Part shown: positions 1-8,986 of the stretch, one piece after another | How the letters are laid out: each line of letters opens with the position of its first letter | How positions within the stretch are numbered: position 1 is the first letter of the stretch | Assembly: GCA_022599915.1 (NCBI GenBank) | Contig: JAHZLH010000022.1 | Span: 1-45,848, forward strand | Origin: Actinomycetes bacterium | Lineage (GTDB): Bacteria > Actinomycetota > Actinomycetes > S36-B12 > GCA-2699445 | DNA length: 45,848 nt | Direction of reading: 5' to 3' | Made by a program: the position numbers and the translations under genes | The notes under the pieces: generated by a model | The model's database searches: none | Told to the model about the DNA's origin: nothing | What the model saw: only the letters and a program-made list of their open reading frames with translations

Positions 1-144
1 GAGCCAGGAGCCGTCGCAGGAGCCGAGCCAGGAGCCGTCGCAGGAGCCGAGCCAGGAGCCGTCGCAGGAGCCGAGCCAGGAGCCGTCGCAGGAGCCCACT
101 GAGGAGCCGTCGCAGGAGCCCACTGAGGAGCCGTCGCAGGAGCC
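1..144 (+). repeat. 24-bp tandem repeat coding for the SQEP linker
   Basis: Six head-to-tail 24-bp units. The first four (1-96) are identical; the last two (97-144) share a changed start that turns one SQEP into TEEP. Each DNA unit encodes two four-residue blocks, and the two Ser codons alternate AGC and TCG, so the DNA period is 24 and not 12. The array continues in frame into the chitinase and probably extends left of the window. Confidence 0.95.
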
Positions 145-1402
145 TACTGAGCCGCTGGCACCGCCAGCAGCGGACAGCCGCACGGTGGGTTACTTCACGC
201 AGTGGGGCATCTACGCGCGGAACTATCTGGTGAAGGATCTGGTGACTTCAGGGTCCGCCGGAAAGTTGAGCCACATCAACTACGCCTTCGGCAACATCAG
301 CCCAGCGGGCAAATGCTTCCTCGTGAATCAAACTGGTGAAGGCGATGCCTGGGCGGATTACGGCCGCAGTTTCACTGCAGATCAGAGCGTGGATGGAGTG
401 GGCGATACCTGGAGCCAGCCGCTGCGGGGCAACTTCAATCAGTTGAAGAAACTCAAGGCGCAGTACCCAGACACCAAGGCGCTCATCAGCCTAGGCGGGT
501 GGACTTGGTCCAAGCGATTCTCTGATGCGTCGCTAACCGCCGAGAGTCGCGAGAAGCTGGTCTCTTCCTGCATCGATTTGTACTTGCGCGGGAACTTGCC
601 GGTCGCGGACGGGGCTGGCGGCGAGGGTGCTGCTGCGGGCGTCTTCGACGGTATCGATATCGACTGGGAGTACCCGGGAGCACCGGCTGCTGCTGGTCAC
701 GTCTACCGGCCGGAAGATACCCGCAACTACACCTTGTTGCTGCAGGAGTTCCGTCGCCAGTTGGACAACTACGGCGCCGAGACCGGGAAATACTACGAGC
801 TAACGGCAGCGGTACCAGCTGGTCGGGGCAAGATCAACAAGATTGAGGTGCCAGCAGTCTCGGATGCTCTCGACGCCATCAACGTCATGAGCTACGACTT
901 CCGCGGTGCCTGGGATGCGAAGGGTCCGACGAACTTTCACTCCAACCTCTACACCGATCCGAACGGACCGGGCAGTGGTGACGCGAAGGAAGCGAGCGTC
1001 AAGTCATCGATTGACATCTGGCGTGAAGCTGGCGCCGACCCGGCGAAGTTGGTTGTCGGGGTGCCCTTCTACGGTCGCGGCTGGACCGGAGTGCCTGGCG
1101 GGAACGACGGGCTCTACCAGTCCGCAACCGGAGCCGCTCCGGGAACCTATGAAGCTGGATTTGAGGACTACAAGGTGTTGGTGGCCCAACCGGGTTTCAC
1201 TACCTACCGGCACCCCACGACCCGACAATTGTGGGCATATGACGGTACGACCTTCTGGTCCTACGATGACTCCGAGACTCTGATCGAGAAGATGCACTAC
1301 GTGCGCGATCAGGGACTCGGCGGCGCCATGATCTGGTCGATGGATGGTGACACCGCGAACGGTGAACTAATCTCGGCTGTGAACCAGGGACTGTACGGCT
1401 AG
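1..1402 (+). CDS. GH18 family chitinase, 3' part (5' end outside window)
   Basis: Secreted-type glycoside hydrolase of family 18, expected to cleave beta-1,4 GlcNAc links in chitin. The frame is open from base 2, so the gene starts upstream of the window and a GTG at 185 is not its start. The first ~50 codons encode a Ser/Gln/Glu/Pro linker (SQEP units, then TEEP/SQEP), typical between a substrate-binding module and a catalytic domain. The catalytic domain starts about base 185 (VGYFTQWGIYARNY). It has the GH18 signature DGIDIDWEYPG near base 650, with the acid/base Glu in DxxDxDxE, then MSYDFRGAWD and YGRGW, and ends with GGAMIWSMDGD. Any signal peptide or binding domain would lie upstream. 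A strong terminator follows the stop codon. Family assignment is firm; whether the natural substrate is chitin is inferred. Confidence 0.93.
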   Translation, partial: SQEPSQEPSQEPSQEPSQEPSQEPSQEPSQEPTEEPSQEPTEEPSQEPTEPLAPPAADSRTVGYFTQWGIYARNYLVKDLVTSGSAGKLSHINYAFGNISPAGKCFLVNQTGEGDAWADYGRSFTADQSVDGVGDTWSQPLRGNFNQLKKLKAQYPDTKALISLGGWTWSKRFSDASLTAESREKLVSSCIDLYLRGNLPVADGAGGEGAAAGVFDGIDIDWEYPGAPAAAGHVYRPEDTRNYTLLLQEFRRQLDNYGAETGKYYELTAAVPAGRGKINKIEVPAVSDALDAINVMSYDFRGAWDAKGPTNFHSNLYTDPNGPGSGDAKEASVKSSIDIWREAGADPAKLVVGVPFYGRGWTGVPGGNDGLYQSATGAAPGTYEAGFEDYKVLVAQPGFTTYRHPTTRQLWAYDGTTFWSYDDSETLIEKMHYVRDQGLGGAMIWSMDGDTANGELISAVNQGLYG

Positions 1403-1421
1403 TTCGTTTCGGTCCTGAGAC

Positions 1422-1489
1422 CTGATGCCCCGGGGCGCGGCGTAGTTCGGCAACTGCCGAAAGACCCCCCCCGGGGCGTCAGTGTTTTT
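1422..1489 (+). terminator. Nested-hairpin terminator after the chitinase gene
   Basis: The arms CTGATGCCCCGGGG (1422-1435) and CCCCGGGGCGTCAG (1469-1482) pair over 14 bases with one G-U. The loop holds a second perfect hairpin, TTCGGC-AACT-GCCGAA (1446-1461). A GTTTTT tract follows at 1484-1489. This is a good intrinsic terminator for the plus-strand chitinase gene. Confidence 0.85.
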
Positions 1490-1519
1490 GACTCAGCCAG
1501 CTGCAACAGTGATGACAGT

Positions 1520-2098
1520 ATGAATATCGATCCAGCGTCGCGCCGGCTCATTATGCTGCCTGGCATCTACGACTCTGGTCCGAGTCATTGGCAGACCCAT
1601 TGGCAGCAGGTTGACCCGCAGATCACACGATTTGAACCGGTGGATTGGGATCAGCCACGGTTGGACGACTGGTTGCCGGCACTAAGTCGGTCCGTGTCGG
1701 CCACGGCGCCCGACTCTCCGGTGCTGATTGCTCATAGCCTGGCCTGCCTGCTGGTACCGATCTGGGCGGCAACCGCAGCCCTCCCGGTCGCCGGTGCGGT
1801 GTTGGTCGCCCCCGTCGATCCCGACCGACCTGCCTTTCCAGACGAAGCAGCGGAGTTTCGCGATTTCCCCCGGCGACCGCTGCCCTTTCCAACCCTGGTG
1901 GTGTCGAGTCTGGACGATCACTACGCCACCGCGGACTGGAGTTCACACTTCGCGCAAGACCTGGGGGCGCGAGTCGTCATAGCCGGGGCGTTGGGCCATA
2001 TCAACGCCGATAGTGGCTTGGGGGACTGGGAGCAAGGCAAAGACTTGGTCACCGCTTTTTGCGCCGGGCTAGTACCGCCTTGGTCGTTGGGTCGCTAG
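1520..2098 (+). CDS. RBBP9/YdeN-type serine hydrolase (alpha/beta fold)
   Basis: Small cytoplasmic alpha/beta hydrolase of 192 aa, the usual size for the RBBP9/YdeN (Ser_hydrolase) family. The N-terminus has the family pattern LPGIYDSGPSHWQTHWQ, with the DWDQPRLDDW segment after it. The nucleophile Ser sits in IAHSLACLL (about residue 73), the acid Asp in VVSSLDDHYA and the catalytic His in GALGHINADSG. Substrate is unknown for most of the family. The ATG at 1520 has no clear Shine-Dalgarno sequence. The gene lies between the chitinase terminator and the convergent ppc gene, whose stop is 9 bp away. No sign of damage. Confidence 0.88.
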   Translation: MNIDPASRRLIMLPGIYDSGPSHWQTHWQQVDPQITRFEPVDWDQPRLDDWLPALSRSVSATAPDSPVLIAHSLACLLVPIWAATAALPVAGAVLVAPVDPDRPAFPDEAAEFRDFPRRPLPFPTLVVSSLDDHYATADWSSHFAQDLGARVVIAGALGHINADSGLGDWEQGKDLVTAFCAGLVPPWSLGR

Positions 2099-2107
2099 CG
2101 GCGACAG

Positions 2108-4825
2108 TTAGCCAGTGTTGCGTAGCCCAGTGGCGATGCCATTGATCGATAGTGACAGCGCTCTGCGCAACTCGGTGGGAACGTCGTCGATGTCGTACTC
2201 GCGAACCCGCTGCAGTAAGTCGACTTGCAGCAGATGCAGTGGCCGTAGATAGCGGTCCCGTACCGCCAGCGTTTGAGCCAGCACTGGCTGATCGGACAAC
2301 ACCGCAGCTCCGCCGGTGAGGTTTAGAATCTCGCGACGAGTCAACTCATGCTCCTGCACAATCTCGGCGAAGATGCTGTGCAGCCGTTCCGGAACGAGTT
2401 GTTCCACATACTGTTGGGCGACAGTCAGGTCGGTTTTGGCCAACGTCATCTGCACGTTCGAGACGAAGTTCCCGAAGAACGGCCATTCCGCCAACATCGC
2501 CGGCAGTGCGGCCGCGAGTCCTGCTTCCCGAGCAGCAGCTAAGCCACTACCCACACCAAACCACCCGGGGACGATCTGGCGAGATTGCGTCCAGCCGAAT
2601 ACCCAGGGAATCGCTCGTAGGCCATCGAGGCCCGCGCCAGTATCCGGCCGACGGGCGGGACGAGATCCCATGTGCATTCCCGCGAGCTCATTCACTGGGG
2701 TCGATGCGGTGAAGTATTCGGGTAGATCGGGACGGTCAACCAAACCGCGGTAGCGGGCAAATGCCGCTTCGCTCACTACCGCCATCACCCGATCCCACTC
2801 CGCCAGCAGCGTTGGCTCCGTGTGCGCCTGCCGGTGCAGCAGCGATGCCTCCAGCGTGGCTGCCACGGTGAGTTCCAGATTCTCGCGCGCGAGTTCTGGC
2901 AGCAAATACTTGTCCGAGATCACCTCGCCCTGCTCAGTGACCTTGATTTCGCCATCGAGTACGCCGTGCGGCTGGGCCATGATCGCTTCGAAGGTAGGTC
3001 CACCGCCTCGGCCAACGGTGCCGCCGCGGCCGTGGAATAGGCGCAGGCGTACGCCATGCCGTTCTGCTACATCCCGCAATCGGCGTTGGGCAAGGTGGAT
3101 TTCCCACTGGCTGGTGGTAATGCCAGCGTCTTTGTTGGAGTCCGAATAGCCCAACATGACTTCTTGCACGTCGCCGCGGAGCGCGACGACCTGTCGATAA
3201 CTTGGCTCCGACAACAGTGCGTCCAAGATGGTGCCAGTAGCACGCAGCTCAGCAACGGTCTCCAGTAGCGGTGCAAAATCGACAAGCGCCCGGCCCTCAG
3301 CCAACTCGACCAGACCGGCTTCACGACCTAGTACTACCGCCGCCAACAGGTCATCCGCCCCTCGAGTCATCGACACGATGTAGCTACTACAGGCTTCGGG
3401 TCCGTAGCGGGCAATCGCTTCTCTGGCCGCGACCAGCGCCTGATAGGTAGTGGTGCCAGCCTCGTCTAGCGGTGGCGGAGTTGGCGCCAGTGGGCGCCTA
3501 CTGGCCAACTCCGCGGCGAGTCGCTCCCGCCGCTGGTCGCGGTCCTGTTCGGCATAGGGCGGCGCAGCTGGCTCAGCTCGATCCAGTAGTTGGCCAATCG
3601 CGTGGTGGTGCTTGTCGGCGTGCTCGCGGACGTCGAGGGAAGCCATGGTGAGGGTGATCGCTGAAATCTTCCGGATCGCGGAGTCCAGTGAACCTTGAAC
3701 TGCCAGATTTCCGCGGTGCTCCAGCATGGCATGACGGATGCTATTCAGATCGGCGAGCAATTCGGCGGTCGTGGCGTAGTCAGTCCCAGGAACATGCGGC
3801 ATGTTGGTTGCATCCCGCTTGGTTGTTGCTGCAAGTCGGGCCCGGATAACCGAAAGTTTGAGTCTGATCGGTTCCTCGGAGTTGAGCCGTAGGTAGCGTG
3901 GATCGATGCCGGGCACCGAGGAAAGTTCGCCGTCTACCTCCTCACGTAGCTCCCGCGGAATTCCGGTAAGCCGTTCGCTAATAGACAGATCATCAATCAG
4001 GCCACTGATGATCTCGGTAATCCGACGAATCCCATGCCGACGTTGCAGCAGCAGGACTTCGGCAGTGACCTGCGCTGTGACAAAGGGGTTCCCATCTCGG
4101 TCGCCGCCGATCCAACTGCCAAATCCCAACGGGGCGGGCGAGCGCAGCGGAGCCCCGATTCGATTCAGGTTCCTGGCTAACGAATCCAGTACGTCGCTGA
4201 GTGGTCCGCGAACCATGTCGTCGAGGAAGTACAACGCGTTACGTGCTTCATCTAGAACCTCGGGACGTTCCAGTCGCAGTTCGTCGGTTTGCCAGAGCAG
4301 ATCGACGAGCTCGGCGATCCGCTCACGCGCGATTTGGGCGTCCTCGTCTTGTCCCTGAGCTTGCGCCAACTGGTGTCCGATTCGCTGCAACTTGACTAGG
4401 GTGCTGCGGCGGGCGGCCTCGGTGGGATGGGCGGTGAACACTGGCCGCGCAGACAGTCGGGCGGCAACACCTTGGACAAGTTCGGGGTCGAGTTCGGCCG
4501 CAGCAATACGATCGGTCACGCGTTGAATCGGTCCGCCATGTTCCCGACGCTCTATCCCCAAAGCTCGGGCTCGATGTACCTGCTCGGCGACATTAGCGAG
4601 ATTGAAGAACCGAACTAACGCTCGCACAGCCCGGGTCGCATCGGGCAGTTCGACTCCGGTCAGGGCTGCGGCCGGGTCCTCAGACCGCAGCCGCGCTACC
4701 AGGGCAGCGACATCGTCGCCTTCTTGCCGCTGAATGGTTGCGTTGAGGATGTCTCCGAGCAGAATCAAGTCCTCGTCGAGTTGCTTGTCAGCTTGGCTGG
4801 TTGTTTCGTCACCCGGTTGGTTCAC
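2108..4825 (-). CDS. ppc: Phosphoenolpyruvate carboxylase
   Basis: Cytoplasmic enzyme that fixes bicarbonate onto PEP to give oxaloacetate, replenishing the TCA cycle. The product has 905 aa. The GTG at 4825 is chosen because GAGAGG lies six bases upstream and the product then begins just before the first conserved helix. The frame runs on to 5053, but that part is unlike the family and overlaps the divergent gene. Key motifs: FTAHPTEAARRS with catalytic His about 133, GGDRDGNPFVTA, MLGYSDSNKDAG, the glycine loop FHGRGGTVGRGGGP, GSRPARRP, WVFGWTQSRQIVPGW and a C-terminus ending RNTG, where the family usually ends QNTG. All catalytic blocks are intact. With pckG at 42696 the window encodes both directions of PEP/oxaloacetate interconversion. 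Confidence 0.96.
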   Translation of the reverse strand: MNQPGDETTSQADKQLDEDLILLGDILNATIQRQEGDDVAALVARLRSEDPAAALTGVELPDATRAVRALVRFFNLANVAEQVHRARALGIERREHGGPIQRVTDRIAAAELDPELVQGVAARLSARPVFTAHPTEAARRSTLVKLQRIGHQLAQAQGQDEDAQIARERIAELVDLLWQTDELRLERPEVLDEARNALYFLDDMVRGPLSDVLDSLARNLNRIGAPLRSPAPLGFGSWIGGDRDGNPFVTAQVTAEVLLLQRRHGIRRITEIISGLIDDLSISERLTGIPRELREEVDGELSSVPGIDPRYLRLNSEEPIRLKLSVIRARLAATTKRDATNMPHVPGTDYATTAELLADLNSIRHAMLEHRGNLAVQGSLDSAIRKISAITLTMASLDVREHADKHHHAIGQLLDRAEPAAPPYAEQDRDQRRERLAAELASRRPLAPTPPPLDEAGTTTYQALVAAREAIARYGPEACSSYIVSMTRGADDLLAAVVLGREAGLVELAEGRALVDFAPLLETVAELRATGTILDALLSEPSYRQVVALRGDVQEVMLGYSDSNKDAGITTSQWEIHLAQRRLRDVAERHGVRLRLFHGRGGTVGRGGGPTFEAIMAQPHGVLDGEIKVTEQGEVISDKYLLPELARENLELTVAATLEASLLHRQAHTEPTLLAEWDRVMAVVSEAAFARYRGLVDRPDLPEYFTASTPVNELAGMHMGSRPARRPDTGAGLDGLRAIPWVFGWTQSRQIVPGWFGVGSGLAAAREAGLAAALPAMLAEWPFFGNFVSNVQMTLAKTDLTVAQQYVEQLVPERLHSIFAEIVQEHELTRREILNLTGGAAVLSDQPVLAQTLAVRDRYLRPLHLLQVDLLQRVREYDIDDVPTELRRALSLSINGIATGLRNTG

Positions 4826-4921
4826 GGTGCGCCTCTCAGTTGCCGCTAGCGTTTCGAACCTGACAAAGATTCGCAACCTGATTATCTTCCTGCTCCGCAG
4901 GTGTCCGCGCTGACTTCTCCC

Positions 4922-4927
4922 TAGGAT
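4922..4927 (+). promoter_or_regulatory. -10 box TAGGAT for the WS/DGAT gene
   Basis: TAGGAT fits TANNNT and lies 26 bases before the ATG at 4954, leaving a leader of about 20 nt that includes the AGAGGAG ribosome-binding site (4942-4948). No good -35 is visible. The opposing ppc promoter must lie in the same 128-bp gap but no clear hexamer was found for it. Confidence 0.5.
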
Positions 4928-4953
4928 TCCGGCAGGTAGACAGAGGAGATGAC

Positions 4954-6453
4954 ATGGCTGAGCGCAGACTATCCCCGGCAGACGCGGCGTGGCTCTACAG
5001 CGAATGGGGCCGCAACAATCAGACGGTCTCGGCAGTGGCGTGGACCAAGTCACTGGTCGACCCAGACCAATTCCGCGATATCGTACAGCAGCGGATCGTC
5101 GATACCTTTCCCACGTTCAGCCGCCGGCTTCGTAGCTCTCGGAATCCGCTCTATCTGCCGTCATGGGAGGACGATCCGGAATTTGATCTCGCCCATCACC
5201 TAGAGGTGGTTGAGCTTGACCCACCGGGAGACAAAGAGCAGCTGCGCGCCATAGTCAGTGAGCAACGGGGGCAGTTGTTGGATCGGGATCGTCCGCTGTG
5301 GAAGATCTACCAGTTTCAGAACTATCAAGGTGGGACGGCCTTTCATTGCCGGATCCAGCATTCGATCGCCGACGGTTGGTCGTTGGTGCGAGTCGTGCTC
5401 TCGCTGGCCGATGAAGACGAGAATCTCGAGCGGCCGGAGACCGTCCACAAGGAGCGGCAGCGCAAACGTGACGTGCTGTCCAGCGCTGTTGCGCCAGCGG
5501 TGGACGCGGTGTCCTCCCTCGGTGAGAAGGTGCGGCGAATCCCCGCGATGATCGCTGGTGACGACGAGGGAGACACCCTCACCATCGACCTTGACCCCAG
5601 CAACTTCGCGGAGTTCGGCAGTGATGTCGCCGAGCAGATCGCTGATGGCTGGAATCAAATCAGCGATCGGGTAGGGAAGATTGGCCAAACCGCGGGGACC
5701 GCCGTCGAAGGCGCCAAGGCCGCCTGGGACTTTGCCACGCCGACACTGCCGGGATCGACCATGCTGCATGGCAAGGTATCCGGCAACAAGATGGTGGATT
5801 GGAACGAGCCGCGACCGTTGCAGCCCATCAAGGATGCCGGGCGTGCCGCTGGAGCCACCATCAATGACGTGTTGTTGGCCGCCCTGACCAATGCGCTGCG
5901 CAAGTATTTGGTCAACCACAATGATCTGACGGTGGCGGATCTCCTCACCTCGGTGCCAGTGAGTTTGCGCAAACCTGGTGAACCGTTGCCCAAGCAGTTG
6001 GGAAACCGATTTGGCCTCATTCCAGTGTTGCTGCCAGTTGGTATTGCCGATGCCATGGACCAACTAGCAGAGGTGAAAGCCCGACTCGACGAGTTGAAGG
6101 TGTCGCCGATGCCAGTGGTGTCCTTCGGGCTGATGTCGGTGACGGCGTTGGGAACTGCCGAGGTCGAGCGGACCATTCATAAGTTAAACCAGATGCACTC
6201 AATCGGCGTGACTACCAACGTGCCCGGGCCACGGCACCCGATCTACATTTGTGGCTCGCAGGTGCTCGGCATGTGGGGGATGGGTGGGGTCTCCGGCAAT
6301 ATGAATTTGTCGTTCGGCATCTTCACCCTCGACGGGGAGTTGAATTTTTCCGTGCACAGTGATGCCGGCATTACGAATGATCCCGAGATGATCCTGCGCT
6401 ATTTCGATGAGTCGGTAGACGAACTCTTGGACCGGACCGGAGTGACTGCTTGA
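4954..6453 (+). CDS. WS/DGAT family O-acyltransferase (wax ester/triacylglycerol synthase type)
   Basis: Acyl-CoA-dependent O-acyltransferase of the wax ester synthase/diacylglycerol acyltransferase family, 499 aa, the usual size (about 460-500). It would transfer a fatty acyl group to a long-chain alcohol or diacylglycerol to make storage lipid at the membrane face. Seen: DRDRPLWKIY (PLW motif), the active-site block IQHSIADGW near residue 136, a NDVLLAALTNALRKYL helix, and the C-terminal WSD1 block with VTTNVPGPRHPIY and the SGNMNLSFGIF stretch. The usual HHxxxDG reads QHxxxDG here: the first His is Gln, the second (catalytic) His is kept. AGAGGAG before the ATG is a good ribosome-binding site. 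The stop overlaps the TTG start of the next gene. True substrates are unknown. Confidence 0.92.
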   Translation: MAERRLSPADAAWLYSEWGRNNQTVSAVAWTKSLVDPDQFRDIVQQRIVDTFPTFSRRLRSSRNPLYLPSWEDDPEFDLAHHLEVVELDPPGDKEQLRAIVSEQRGQLLDRDRPLWKIYQFQNYQGGTAFHCRIQHSIADGWSLVRVVLSLADEDENLERPETVHKERQRKRDVLSSAVAPAVDAVSSLGEKVRRIPAMIAGDDEGDTLTIDLDPSNFAEFGSDVAEQIADGWNQISDRVGKIGQTAGTAVEGAKAAWDFATPTLPGSTMLHGKVSGNKMVDWNEPRPLQPIKDAGRAAGATINDVLLAALTNALRKYLVNHNDLTVADLLTSVPVSLRKPGEPLPKQLGNRFGLIPVLLPVGIADAMDQLAEVKARLDELKVSPMPVVSFGLMSVTALGTAEVERTIHKLNQMHSIGVTTNVPGPRHPIYICGSQVLGMWGMGGVSGNMNLSFGIFTLDGELNFSVHSDAGITNDPEMILRYFDESVDELLDRTGVTA

Positions 6454-6932
6454 GCGCGCAGTCACCAACTCCGGTTATTGGCGTCATCGGCCCGGGGCTC
6501 GGTGCCGACGAGGCCGATGTCGCTTGGGCAGAAGAAGTCGGTGGACTGCTCGCCCAGCGAGGTTGCTCGGTCGTGAACGGTGGTCTCGATGGGGTGATGG
6601 CCGCGGTCTCCCGGGGAGCGGCGAGCCACGGTGGCCTGGTGATTGGAATCCTTCCTGGTGAGGATCGCTCGGCGGGCAATGACCACCTCACCTTCGCGTT
6701 GCCCACCGGACTGGGTGAGATGCGCAACGCCTTGGTGGTCCGTGCCAGCGACGCGGTGATCTGTATTGGGGGTAGTTGGGGTACCTGGAGCGAAGTGGCT
6801 CTGGCTATCCGGACCGGGGTGCCAATCGTCCAACTGGGTGGCTGGCAGGCGCCCGAGCCAGGACCGCAGTTGACAGGCTCACCCGGTGAGGCTGTCGAGG
6901 TAGCGGTGACGTTGGCGCAGAAGCGGATTTAG
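6450..6932 (+). CDS. TIGR00725-like protein (LOG/SLOG Rossmann family)
   Basis: A 160-aa cytoplasmic protein with one Rossmann-like domain of the SLOG/lysine-decarboxylase-like superfamily. The N-terminal strand VIGVIGPG, the NGGLDGVMAAVSRGA block, VIGILPGE and the GGSWGTWSEVALAIRTGVPIV block match the TIGR00725 pattern (the PGGxGT motif of true LOG enzymes is altered). Proteins of this group bind nucleotides or nucleotide-derived ligands, but no reaction is established. The start is TTG at 6450, overlapping the acyltransferase stop as TTGA, so translation is likely coupled; no other in-frame start is near. Functional link to the acyltransferase is unknown. Confidence 0.82.
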   Translation: MSAQSPTPVIGVIGPGLGADEADVAWAEEVGGLLAQRGCSVVNGGLDGVMAAVSRGAASHGGLVIGILPGEDRSAGNDHLTFALPTGLGEMRNALVVRASDAVICIGGSWGTWSEVALAIRTGVPIVQLGGWQAPEPGPQLTGSPGEAVEVAVTLAQKRI

Positions 6933-6991
6933 TCCAGCGGGATCACAACCGACTGACTTTCGAGTTCCGCAACTGCAGCCTCAATAAGGTG

Positions 6992-8986
6992 CTACCCAGG
7001 TGAGTTTGCGTCAGTGGTGTCTGCGTCTTGGTCGTAGCTCGCTAGGAACTGACTGGTGTACAAGTCGTAGTAGAACCCGTGGGCGGCGAGCAGTTCCTCG
7101 TGATTGCCTTGCTCGACGATACGGCCGCCATCCATGACCACAATGGTGTCGGCATCGCGAATAGTGCTGAGCCGATGGGCAATGATGAAGCTCGTGCGAT
7201 CCTGTCGCAGTTGAGCCATGCCCTCCTGAATCAACACCTCAGTGCGAGTGTCCACCGAACTCGTGGCTTCGTCCAAGATGAGAATGGCAGGGTCGGCTAG
7301 GAAGGCGCGCGCGATGGTGAGGAGTTGCCGCTCACCTGCGGATAGATTTGCGGCCTCATCATCCAGTTCGGTGTCGTAGCCGTCAGGCAAGGTGCAGATG
7401 AAGTGATCGGCTCGGGCGGCCTCTGCGGCGGCACGGATCTGCGCCTTGGTGGGATCGATAGCGCCGTAGCCGATATTCGCGGTGATGGTGCCGCGGAACA
7501 GCCAGGTGTCTTGCAGCACCATTCCGAAACACCGGCGGACATCGTCTCGAGTCATGGCCTGGGTATCGACACCGTCGATGGAAATTCGGCCTCCATCAAT
7601 CTCGTAGAACCGCATCAGCAAATTGACGACTGTCGTTTTCCCGGCACCTGTAGGTCCAACGATCGCTACCGTCTCGCCAGGGCGAGCATGCAGATTGAGG
7701 TTCTCGATCAGCGGCACGTCGGGGGAGTAGCGGAAGTCCACATCGGTGAGTTGCACATCCCCTCGGGGTCGACCGATACGCGTCGGCTGCTGGGGGTCGG
7801 GCTCCTCTTCACCAGCATCCAGTAGCTGGAAAACTCGCTCGGCGGAGGCAATCCCAGACTGCAACAAGTTCGTGATGCTGGCTAGTTGGGTGATCGGCAT
7901 CGTGAACTGCCGGGAGTATTGGATGAAGGCTTGGACCTCGCCCAACGAGATAGCTCCGGTGGCCACCCGCATCCCACCGACGACGGCAATCGCCACATAG
8001 TTCAGGTTGGAAATCAGCATCATCGCGGGCTGGATGATGCCGGAGATGAACTGGGCCTTGAAACTATTAGCAAACATTTTTTCGTTGGCCTCATCGAACT
8101 GCGCGATCGCCCGGGGTCGGTGGCCGTACACCTTGACCAGCTCGTGGCCGGTGTACATCTCTTCCACGACTCCGTTGACTTCACCTGTCCAATGCCATTG
8201 CCCCACGAACTGTCGTTGGGAGCGCTTGGCGATCAGCACTGTAGTCAGGAAGGATAGCGGCACTGTCAGCACCGAGATCAGTGCCAGCAGTGGACTGATC
8301 CAGATCATGACCAGCAGTACGCCCAATACGGTCAGCAGACTGGTGATGGCTTGTGTCAGCGCCTGCTGCAGGGTGGTGGAAATGTTGTCGATGTCGTTCG
8401 TCACCCGGCTCAATACATCACCGCGAGATTGACTATCGAAATACTTCAACGGCAGTCGGCCCAGCTTGGTGTCGACGTCTTCCCGCAATTGATGAATGGT
8501 GCGTTGCGTGACGCCGGCCATGATGTAGTTCTGCCCCCAGGAGAAAATTGCGCTGATTAAATACACGACCGCGGCCAGCACGGTAACCCGCGCCAAGGCG
8601 TTGAAATCAACACCATCAGTGAGCGTCATGCTGGCTAGCATGTCCGCGCGTTCTACCTGACCTTCGGCCCGCAGTTGCTCTTCGGCTTGCTGTTGGGTCA
8701 ATCCCGGCGGTAGATCGCGACCGGTGACGCCGGAAAACACGATGTTGGTAGCCATCCCCAAGAGCAACGGCCCCAGAACGGAGAAAAATACGCTGCCCAG
8801 TGCCAAGGCCATGACGATGGTGATCAGTAGTCGCTGGGGCCGGAGCATCCGGAGTAGTCGTCGCAACGAACCAGTGAAGTCACGTGCCTTCTCGGCTGGC
8901 AAGGTCATGCCCAGGCTGCCCGGGCCTCGACCCAACGGCGAACCAGGGCGCTCGGTCATGGTGCGGTTTGGTGCGGTGCGGCTCAT
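6992..8986 (-). CDS. ABC exporter, fused membrane/ATPase subunit 2 (canonical ATPase site)
   Basis: Half-transporter of the ABCB/multidrug type, 664 aa: soluble N-terminus, six membrane helices (about residues 50-350), then an ATPase domain. Walker A GPTGAGKTTV is near residue 443, Walker B ILILDEATSSVD has the catalytic Glu, and the H-loop His is in IIAHRLST. The signature reads NLSAGERQLL instead of LSGGQ. Its ATG at 8986 overlaps the stop of the upstream partner gene (ATGA), and GGAGG inside that gene's end serves as ribosome-binding site. The partner (8983-10728) has the complementary defects, so the two form a heterodimer with one full and one degenerate ATP site. Substrate cannot be deduced; drugs or lipids are likely. 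Confidence 0.94.
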   Translation of the reverse strand: MSRTAPNRTMTERPGSPLGRGPGSLGMTLPAEKARDFTGSLRRLLRMLRPQRLLITIVMALALGSVFFSVLGPLLLGMATNIVFSGVTGRDLPPGLTQQQAEEQLRAEGQVERADMLASMTLTDGVDFNALARVTVLAAVVYLISAIFSWGQNYIMAGVTQRTIHQLREDVDTKLGRLPLKYFDSQSRGDVLSRVTNDIDNISTTLQQALTQAITSLLTVLGVLLVMIWISPLLALISVLTVPLSFLTTVLIAKRSQRQFVGQWHWTGEVNGVVEEMYTGHELVKVYGHRPRAIAQFDEANEKMFANSFKAQFISGIIQPAMMLISNLNYVAIAVVGGMRVATGAISLGEVQAFIQYSRQFTMPITQLASITNLLQSGIASAERVFQLLDAGEEEPDPQQPTRIGRPRGDVQLTDVDFRYSPDVPLIENLNLHARPGETVAIVGPTGAGKTTVVNLLMRFYEIDGGRISIDGVDTQAMTRDDVRRCFGMVLQDTWLFRGTITANIGYGAIDPTKAQIRAAAEAARADHFICTLPDGYDTELDDEAANLSAGERQLLTIARAFLADPAILILDEATSSVDTRTEVLIQEGMAQLRQDRTSFIIAHRLSTIRDADTIVVMDGGRIVEQGNHEELLAAHGFYYDLYTSQFLASYDQDADTTDANSPG

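Noticed and set aside
1-144. CRISPR-like array at the left edge
   Set aside because: Units are head to tail with no unique spacers and are in frame with the chitinase linker.
4826-5053. N-terminal extension of ppc to 981 codons
   Set aside because: The extra 76 residues are unlike PEP carboxylases and overlap the divergent gene and its promoter; GTG 4825 has a good ribosome-binding site.
5200-6063. Minus-strand 287-codon open frame inside the WS/DGAT gene
   Set aside because: The plus strand encodes a well-matched acyltransferase; the antisense product is low-complexity with no family.
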